From NCBI GenBank assembly GCA_000310025.1, contig FN649735.1:2986058-3050057 (forward strand): a DNA stretch of 64,000 bases, given 5' to 3'. The position numbers and the translations under genes are program-made. How positions within the stretch are numbered: the stretch's first letter is position 1; every line of letters begins with the position of its first letter. Shown piece by piece: positions 37,701 to 47,800 of this stretch. The notes below the pieces were generated by a model, which saw only the letters and a program-made list of their open reading frames with translations, was not told where the DNA came from and made no database searches. This DNA is from Ectocarpus siliculosus (Eukaryota; Sar; Phaeophyceae; Ectocarpales; Ectocarpaceae).

Positions 37701-40700
37701 GACCTCGCATCCCTTCAAAGCCGGGACGGAGCACGTCGGGTTCTCACCGGACCAGGATCTCACATCACCAAGCGCGAAGTGCCGTGAGGTATTCGGCAAG
37801 TCGCATGAAGGGTGCGCTGCATCCTGCTAAGGGTGTTCGGCATCTTGTGCTTACTGCCTTGCGTACGGATGACAGCTGCGTATGACTTAATTTACTTTCT
37901 GGTGCTTTCACTTCCAGAGACAGTTGTAAACACTGTGTAACTGCTTCGAGGGTGCTTGACCAATTGAACACAACGTGGTGCGAATATCCCCCGTTGCGCT
38001 AAGCGAGGGTTCTCGACCCCGCACAACATGATCTACTCGACCACCATTCATGGTTACCGCAAAAAAAACAGAGGTACAAAAAAAAGCGGTAACCTGGTTG
38101 CCGAGTTCACGAAGTGATCGGCTTGTTTTACAACGTCGTTGCCAAGCGACGAAAACCCGACCCCGATAGCAAACACCGGGGGCGGGCGGTGGAGGGGGAG
38201 TGGGGGGGGCTTCGCGGATTTATCCAGGCTTGCTATGTTTTCCTGTCGTTTTCTGGGCGGGAGAGGGGCAAGAGACGGCTTGTGGTGCTCCCACGCTGCG
38301 CTGCGTGGTCCCGATTTCCTCACCGCTCTTCCCGTCAACGTACGCATGTGTACGTCATGATTTTCGAGGTTCTCACTTTTGGCACACACACACCCCAACC
38401 TATCGAGGACGCGTGGTCAGTGGTCTATTACAACAGCAAAGGGTGCGAAACATGAGTACCCCCCCCCCCCCCCAACCTGCGTTGCCCCCCGCCCTCCCTT
38501 TCAGGTCGTTTCGGCCGCCCCGGCCAACAAACCGGCCGCGGGTTCCGATAAGAAGCCTGCTGCCAATGGAAAACCCATCGCCGCGGCGGCGGCGGCGCAT
38601 GGGGAACTCGCAGCCGGTGGCGAGGGGGGTGCCAACATCTCGGCCCGGTTCTACGCGGCGCTGTACGCGAAGCTCCTGTCGTCAGACCTCGGGGGGGCTT
38701 CGAACCCGGTCCTGTTCCTTAACCTGGTGTACAAGGCGATCAAGGCTGACACGGAGGAGGCGAGGGCGGCGGCGTTTGCCAAGAGGCTGCTGCAGGTACG
38801 GTGCGGCCGGGGGAAAAAAAAAAAAGTATCGCATGTTTACTCAGTACAGAAGCAAAAAGGAATCGTGTATGTATGGATTCAGTAAGCGCCAATGCCCTCC
38901 CCAAAACAATTAAATAGTGGATACTTTATTGATAAGGAAAGAGGCGCTCCCGTTGGTAATGTTATACGAGTATGCATCAGTTTCTCGCGGACGTGCATGG
39001 AACAGTTCTCGCGTGGGTGAGCTTTTTCTTAGCGATGCATGCCGTGTTTATGGTGCCATCGGGGACTTTCGAATGAAGCCCCGCTCGCTCGCTTGCTGCA
39101 GCTCCACGCACACGCGCTAGGAAAATGTCAAGCAAGCGTCGCCATTTCTTGCGGTCTGTTCTGGACGCCAGGGCCGGCCGCGGTCGCCCTTGGTTCTTAA
39201 TTTTGTCGACATGGGTTCAACGATCGCCTATTTTTTTTACACTTTTTTTTTTTGACGATTTTTTGCCAGAAGCTCCTGATTGCGCTTACTCTAGAGTCAT
39301 CGCAGGCGAACGAAAGGTGATGGTCCGCGGAGGGAATGTTAAGTGTTCTGTGCGAGCACGGGTCGGAGAGCTTCGACTGGGAGAAACACGCCCATTCACC
39401 TAAAAGCGGGCAACCCCCCCCCCCCCCCCCCCCCTTTTTGGCGTTTTTGTTCACCGTCCACGATAACTACATGCAGTAGTCGTCCTTTCGGTTAGGGACA
39501 CACACACATGGTTTCTGGACAAAACAGGTATCCTTTAAGCCGGGGAAGCGTCCTCCATATTAGTACCCCCCGCTGTGTTTTACATTCTCCGGGACACCAT
39601 GCCTGTTAAATGGCTCTTAACCGCGAGGGACGACTGCTTTCTGTCTTCACATTTGTGACAATTGTGTGCGTAAAATATGAAACAATACACACCGTTCGCG
39701 TTGATGCATGAATGTACGTGTGTGACAATTGCGGTGAACGGACTTGTGTTTTTTTTTTTTTTGCTCTTGTTTGTTAGGTGACTGCTGTCTGCGACGCCCC
39801 TCTTGCGGCGGCGGGACTGTTTGTCGTGTCCGAGGCTCTCAAGAAGCATCCCGATCTCAGGTGAGAGAGACGTCGACAACGAGAGAGGCTGTGGCTAGAA
39901 GGTCTTGCGTGTTGTGTTGCGCCTGGTGGTTTTTTCTTGTGTGCCCTCGCCGCTCACTCAGAAATGTTTACCTGCTTCCCCAAAGTATCTACACTACGAA
40001 GTGGCAGGAGTGTTGCTATTCGGCTTTTCGCACCAAGTAGCTTGAGACTTCAACCTTTTCCCGCACAAAGTACGTATCAGTCCCCAACTCCCCAACCTTG
40101 TAAAGCGAACGGGTCAAGTCGCATGTAGGCGAAGCGAGCCTTGGAATCAAACCCTTTTCCCCTGCAAATGAACGCCCACACGTCGAAATATTCCATTTCT
40201 TGTCGCCTCCCTTACGGCTGACTCGCTCATCCTTCAACCCCTTCGCAAACAAACCACCCCAAGGCGGTCGCTGTTCGAGAACGCTCGTCCCGCCGCCAGC
40301 GGTAGCTCTGCTGCTGCTGCTGCCGCTGCCGCCACCACCGCTCCAGCCGCCCACGGAGACGTGATGGATCTCGAGGAGCCGCCGCCGGCGGCGACGGGTG
40401 GGGGAGAAAGGAACGCGTCTGCCAGCGCCAGGAAGACTGGGGGGGGGGGGGACGCGGGGATGAGCATCCCCGGGTACGACCCTTCCAAGAGAGATCCGCG
40501 CTTCGCCTTCGCAGGTACAATACTACCACGTGTTTTTTTTGTAGGTGTGTGCACGCGGCGAAAGGACGGAAGTACCACTACTGTTCTTGAGTTTTTGGCG
40601 AAAAAGGTGCCATAATTCCGTTTCAATGTTGTTCCCTCCTTGTCCTTCTTTCTCTCGCGTGGATTTTTTTTGCTCCGACTGACCGCGTTTTTTGGAGCTG

Positions 40701-43700
40701 CGCGTCCACCCCTACTCCCCCGCATAAACCACTTGGAATGCTAAAACTAGTGACGGACGTTTGGTTCGTAGGCAACGGTCGTCCCGCGGGGCTCAATTTT
40801 TGCTTCGATGGGACCCCCCCTCCTTCCCATCTCCGAACCCCCTTCCCACCTCCCTCGAGAATGATGTGGATATTTCCGGTTCATAGAATTGATTGATTTG
40901 TGCGTGTACGTGTTTGTATTTGATATAATTTGTGATTTGTATTTTTTGTTTTCGGCTGTGGAGAGAAGACACGCCATGTCTCCCAAGTTTGTAGAAAGTT
41001 TTCAGGTGCGTGTATCATGTTTTTGTTGTTGTTTTTGGAGAAGGCATGCAATACCTCCCTTTCGTGGTGCGCATGCCATTTTTCGATAATTTTTCCGTCG
41101 TCAAGTTACCGCCGTGGTGGGCGGTCCCGGTAATCCGCCATTTTACCGCAGTTTTATTGTTTTACCGCCTCCGCCGAAAGCGTTACCGCCGAAAAACGCG
41201 TTTCCGCCTACCGCCAAAACTATTACCGCCAAAATTCTGTCTTACCGTCTCCGCCGAAGTCGTTACCGCCAAAAAACGAACTACCGCCTACCGCCAAAAC
41301 AATCACCGCCATACGTCAATACCGCCGAAAAATTACCGCCAGTCGGCAATGCCCCCGAAACATTTTAGGTACGTTACCGCCGAACGATTGGCTGAGTGAG
41401 TAGAGGTCTAGCCTCGATTGCTGTACAACCACAGCAGTGTGAATCAGGTGTTCGAGTCCACGTGTGGACGTACTTTTTCCGGCCATTTCTCTTTCATGTG
41501 TATGTAGTAATTGGTCGACGCCAATGAGAACACAGGCTTCCCTCGTTGAGGGGAGACCCAGGTCGCAGTATTAGTCTTTACCCACCACTTGTACTAAGGG
41601 CGGGCAGTTTTCTTCATTTGAGATTTAGAGAGGAGAGGGTCTCAGAAGAGAGAGCAACGAGAGAGAGTGCCGTCGGTGGGGCGAGGGAGACCAAACCCGA
41701 GGGTCTCGGATTCCCCAGCTCCGCAGGTGGCGCCAAGAGGGACGCACGCATCCATACTCGGGTTTCTTGCTGATCAACCATCGGTAAGATACTCCGTTCG
41801 GATCGTATCTTGGTCCTTCTTTTGTATGTGCAACAATGGTTACAGCACTTCTACACCTGTCATCCACGAGTGTCTCTCTTCTTTGGTTCGGGTTCGTTTT
41901 CGGGAGAACCATTGAATGTTTTGAGTGGTTGAGTGATTGAGTGGACAGGGAGACGAGGAGGCGCGCACATGATTTTACGTCGAATTGACTCTAAAATGTG
42001 AAAGCCACTGGTGAAAACGACAAAACGTCTGTTCGGGCGCGGCAACTTACCACCGTAATTGCTTCCTTGTTTGGTGTCGTAAAGGTTGTGGTCATAGGCA
42101 ATGTCAATCATTACCGCCGTGGAAATTAACGCCGTGGCGGGCGGTCCCGGTAATCCGCCGTTTTAACGCCATGTTGTTGGTTTTACCGCCTCCGCCAAAC
42201 TTGTTACCGTCAAAAAATTATCGCCAAAATGGTGCTTTACCACCTCCGCCAAAGTCGTTACCGCCGAAAACCGTATATCCGCCTACCGCCAAAACAATTA
42301 CCGCCGTATGGCAATACCGCCGAAAAATTACGGCCGAAATTTGGTTTTGCCGCCTCCGCCAAAGTCGTTACCGCCGAAAAGCGCACTACCGCCTATCGCC
42401 AAAAAAATTACCGCCAAATGGCATTACCGCTGAAAACCTGTCCGCCTAAAAAACCGTTACGGAGTAAACCCTACTTGTTTTTTCATTCATGCTTTTGGAG
42501 AGAAGCCATCCGACATCTCCTCCAGTACTGGTGGTGCGCTTACTACGGATCTACTGACGTACCAATAACAAAAACAAATTGCACCCAGGCGGAGGGGGAG
42601 GGGTTCAGCCGCTTTGGGAGGCGTCGCTCCTCCGGTCGCACGTGCACCCTTCCGTGTCGAGGTTCGCCGACAGCCTGGTGTCCAAGCAGCAGAACCACGC
42701 CGTCCAGTACAAAGGGGATCCCCTTGCCGACCTGGCCCTGATGCCCTTCCTCAACAGGATGGCCTACAAGAACCCCAAGGCTAGGGACGACAAGAACCAG
42801 GGGCGAGGAGTGAGTGTGTGCGGGTGCGGGTGTTTTTCTTCTATCGGCCGTGCTACGCGGCTCTGACCAATGGACAATATGTGTGCGTTTTGTGTGTTTT
42901 TCTTTGGTTGCCATCGACCGCGCCAACCGCCTCACCAATGGAAAGACGCCAGGTGTTGCTTGTGTGTTTCTGTATAGTTGCCACCGACCGCGCTACATAG
43001 CCGGCTGACCAGTTTGTTGGCATCGACCGCGTTTACCGGCAGATTCGTCAGCGTGTACTTGTGTGTGTTTACCAGCATCGACCGTGCTACCCGGCTGACC
43101 AATGAAAACCAGTCAGAGTCTGTGTTGATCCCATCTATTGTGGCGCCAGTCTACACCACTCAGTGTATCGTATGTTGAACGTGCCAGCCGCGGTTGCACA
43201 GGAGCCAGGCAACCCTCTCTGGCCTCCTCCGCTCCTTCTTTGCTTTCTTGTTCTTGCGTGTTATCCTCTTAACCCCCCCCCCCCCCCCCTGGTTCCCCCC
43301 CCGGGGTTTGCCCTCTGGGTTGGGTTTTCGTCCCTTGGCAACCACCTTTTAAAACAAAACCCCTAACTTCCCGAGCTCCGCAACCCATTTCCCCTTGGTT
43401 TTTGCCCCTGTTTTTTTTTTTTTGCGGGAACCCTAAAGGGGGGCCCGGAAAACATGTTGTGGGGGGGGGAAAAACCCCCCTCCCCGCCAAAGGAAAAAAC
43501 CCACCCCCTTTTGTTTACTTTGGCCAACACCCCCCAAGCAGTTACACAGCGCTCTTAACTGTCTCTGGAAGTGAAAGCACCAGAAAATAAATTAAATCAT
43601 ACGCAGCTGTCGTCCGTACGCAAGGAAGTAAGCACAAGGTGCCGAACGAACGCCCTTAACAGGATGCAGCGCGCCCTTCACGCGACTCGCCGAATACCTC

Positions 43701-44775
43701 ACGGTGCTTTGCGCTTGGTGATGTGAGAGCCTATTCCCGTTGAGAACCCGGCGTGCTCCGTCCCGGCTTTGTTGAGATGCGAGGAAAATGGTCTAACGAC
43801 TACGGCATGCACGACTAGGAGTAACCCCCCCCCCGCGCCCTTTTTGTTTGCCGCTCAATGGTCTGTTTGCTTCAGATGCGGCGAGTGAAGCCCCCCGTGG
43901 GCGAAGCGGACGCGGCCGTTAACGACGACGCCTTCATCACGCAGCCCAAGGAATCTGTCTCCGCCGACCAGGTAAATTGCGCTTCTTCCATCAATATGTC
44001 ACAAGATAACATACCCCCTGGACCGATTTTCAAATCTCGATTTCTCAACAACAGAAAGAGTCACAGCGCCGAAATCGGTGGCGATGAAGCTGTCTCGTCG
44101 AGAGCTTTCCGAAAATGTATTGTTTCATCTATGCATCCTCTTCGTCATGGCGAAATCGAGCTGTGAAAATTGGTCCAGCGCGTGTGTTATCTTGTGTCAT
44201 ATACGGTACATACCACACACATACATTCATACATACATACATGCATGCATGCCTACCTGTGTTCTTGAGAAAGTATTTTCAAGCGTGAGAGAAAACGCCT
44301 TCTCAAAAATCGCAACCCGCTTTATTGTTGCTATTTTCAGACCCTCTCGTTGTGTGCTTGCTCTCTCTTTGTTCTTTGCACGGTTTCCCTCCCCCATTAA
44401 CAATGAAGCGCTCTAGAAATGGAAGAGCTGCGATCCCTACCTTTGTAGATACCGTCCCGGAGTGTCTGTTCTAAAAGAACGTGCACCGAAGGCTCGTACA
44501 AACCTAAACGGTTTGTCGTTCCTCCCTCTATTAGTTCCATTTTACAGTAGTAGTGGTCCCGGCATAAAATTATGCCGGTAGGTGCCAGCATCTTGAACCG
44601 GGTAGTAGCCGGAAACCGGCACTAATCAGAATATGGAACAACTTGAGTACTATCTGTACCAGACGATTTCACCGGCATTATAAAGCGGGATCACTGCTTT
44701 TCCTTTGTCGTTTAATCTGATTTCAACTGTTTGGATTAGTTGCTTCATCGTGTGTGTTTTTTTTGTCGCCTCGCG

Positions 44776-44810
<35 letters not shown>

Positions 44811-47800
44811 CAAAACAAAAAAGGTTTTCTTTCACAATTTCTTCCGGGAGAAGGCCACGCGCGACCGCGCCAGGGGCATCACGTCCGCTTCCTACAGAAA
44901 GAAGAAGGCGGCCGCCGCCGCCGCAGCCGCCGCCGGCGGAAAGGGCGCTCGGAGGCGCCAAGACGACGAGGATGACCCCGATAGTTCGTTCATGGTGGAT
45001 GACGTTGCCGATGAGGCGGACGATACGGCCGGGTTGGGGGACGATGACGATGCCGAGGAAGAGGTTCGTGGCCCCTTGTGTGTGGTGTGTGGTGTGGAAA
45101 TGAAATCTCTGGACCCGACCAGTAGCGTTGAAGCCGCGCACGACTGTATGTATATATATATATCCCAAACACGGCCACGAGTTTGTATGTCCTCTCGTGC
45201 TGTCTTCGTGTTTTTTTTTGTTTTATTAACATTCATACGATCACAGAAAAGACTAGCCGTTCGAGATGTAACCACAGCAGTGGAAGGGAATGTGTTGGAA
45301 GTCTTTGCAGTGACAGTGAGTGGGTGGGAGAAAAACCGACTGACTGGATTTTAGGCTTTTATCTTGAGTCTGTTTTATTTTAGCCTATTCACTCAAGTAG
45401 TTTTTTTTGTTGTTGTGCGTTTCGTGTCACCAGGCGTTTGCGATGCAGCTGGCCGAGGGGTTGATGCGCGATGCCGCCGCCGGAGGGGGCGGAGCGGCAG
45501 GGCTCGACGACGAGGATCCGGACATGGATGGCTGGAGCGATATGGACGATGGCGATGACGACGACGATAGCGATGGTATGGGTAGCCAGATCAGCGGGGG
45601 GGTCATTGGGAGCTGGATCCATCCCGATTCTCGGCGTAGATGAAAGCCTAAATCAAAGTCAGCGCTGACTCGTCTAATTAGTTTGATTTCCGCTTGCTTG
45701 TTGTGGTTTGGATTTGGCTTCTATGGCCTCCTGCATCGTGACGATTCCCGCCTCACACACACCCTGCTTGGGGGAACATTGTGACCCATTTTTTGTTTGC
45801 TTCGCCCTTGTGTTATTCTCTCTCAAATATTTTTTTTGTTGTTGTAGACGAGGGCGGCTCGAAGCGCAAGGGCAGCTTCAAGGCAGGGGGCGATGCCGAC
45901 GATTTCATGGAGGCCGAAGACTCGGACAGCAGCGATGGCGAAGATGAACAAGACAGCGATGGGCAGATCACAGGGGTGAGCTATCTATTGCGCCGCGCTC
46001 TCGTTCGTGTACTCGTGTCCGGGGGCGGGGGCGGGGGGTTGGACTGAATTCCGTTCTTTGAAGGTATTGGTCGTATCGAGCGATGCTCTCCTGCTGAGTT
46101 CTGTCTTCAGCATTGTTGGGGTGGGGGTGGTTGCGAGAAGGGAAAGCAGCGTCTCTGTGGGGTTGACAATATGTAGCTCGAACGTTGCTCAGTCGCGTCG
46201 GCCCGTTGTGCTATGAATGGACGGGGAAGGTAGCGTCTATTGTAGCCATTGCGCTGTAGTTGTTGTCTCAGCGTGCGTCCTGGAACAGCGGAGACTGCTG
46301 TTAGGGGGTGGCAGAACACGAACTTTGATGCTGACGAACTTTGAAAAGCAAACGCAAGAGCACCAGAAATGGCACACACGAGAGACACAAGACCAGTCGG
46401 AAGGCATCGCGAAAAACGGAAATCGTTGATTCTCGCACAGGGCGGCAGTAGAGGCTGCTCAACACATACATTTCACGCGTCTACCTCCACACGCCTCCTT
46501 TGAAATCAAGAAAAACATTCGCACCATTCTAGATTCAAGTCAGAAGAGCCAAAACGGCAGGCGGATAAATACGCTCTGTGTTGCCAGGAACCTGGTGCAT
46601 AGTACTTACATCACTAGAGGACATCCCATAGCAGCGGGGGGTGCGTGTTGGCGCGCTCAAATCTGCTTCTGTGGTGGTGATACCGAGGGTCGTAGTAGCG
46701 GCCTACAACCTGCGCAACCCCCCGCAAATTTGACCGACATCCAGTGTCTTCCACTGCTTGTGCTCGCCGCTACTGACCCCAATCTCGTGGACTGCGGGTT
46801 TTTAGCAGTAGCTGATGCCACTAGCTACTGCTGACGACCCTCCGTTCAGGGGTTTACGGTCCGTGGTGGTGAGCACGGCTGTGACAAATGTTGGTTGCCA
46901 GTTGGTTCCGGCGCAGATTTCGGACTGTTTTCAGAGGCTGCCGCGACCTTCGAGACTTCAGCTCCAGTAGCAAACCTGAACGTGCCAGCACGCACGACGC
47001 CTCTTGATGGTGTCCTCTCCTGATATTAGTACCAATTTCCCCAGGCGGGAAGGTTGTTTTCTTTCTCTATGCTGGATTAAAGTATGAGAAAAAGAGCCAG
47101 CGTCAAAAACCCTATCCTGCCCCCCTCCCTCAATGGTCCTATCTTAAATCGTTCTTGGAGTGCGGTACCTGGTTGGTGGGTTCTCACGTCCCTTGTGGGA
47201 CATCGTGCCACTGCAGCAGCCAGCTTTTTTTGCGCTACACGGGGAACGAGACTTGAGATGCGACACTGGCCACAGCAACACCAGTGGGGGCGATTTATCA
47301 TTAGAAGTCTCTTCATGCTTACTTTTGTTCATGCCTGCATGTGGGTCGGTCGCTGTTTGTGTCCCCTTCCTTCTCCGCCGCTACAGGCCGCGGCTCTCAG
47401 GAAAATCGCAGACGGCCTGGACGAAACGGGCGTAGAGGACGATGAGGACGAGGGCGAGGAAGGGGAAGAGGAAGAGGAGGTGGGTGGAAGGGTGCGGGGC
47501 GTAAACAAGGGCGCGTGCCCCGCGGATTGGGCTGGCTTTACAAGAGGGGCCGAAATTCGAAGAATGCGCAATGCGGTGAATGAGAACGCCACACTTAATC
47601 TCTCTCTCTAACGCGCGCGTGTGTGTGCTGCGTGCGCCATGTGTTGGTGCTTTCGCCTTTGGGGTACCTACTATACCTCTCTTTTTGACGCGTAGGACGA
47701 AAGCGGGGACGGCGGGAAGGGCGGAGGAGGAGGGAAGAAGGTTTCGACGAAGGGCAGGAGGGTGAGCTGGCTGAAGGAGGGGAAGGTAGCCCCTGAAGAA

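Noticed and set aside
41385-41475. Functional tRNA gene
   Set aside because: A- and B-box-like words are present, but the T stem and acceptor stem do not pair properly.
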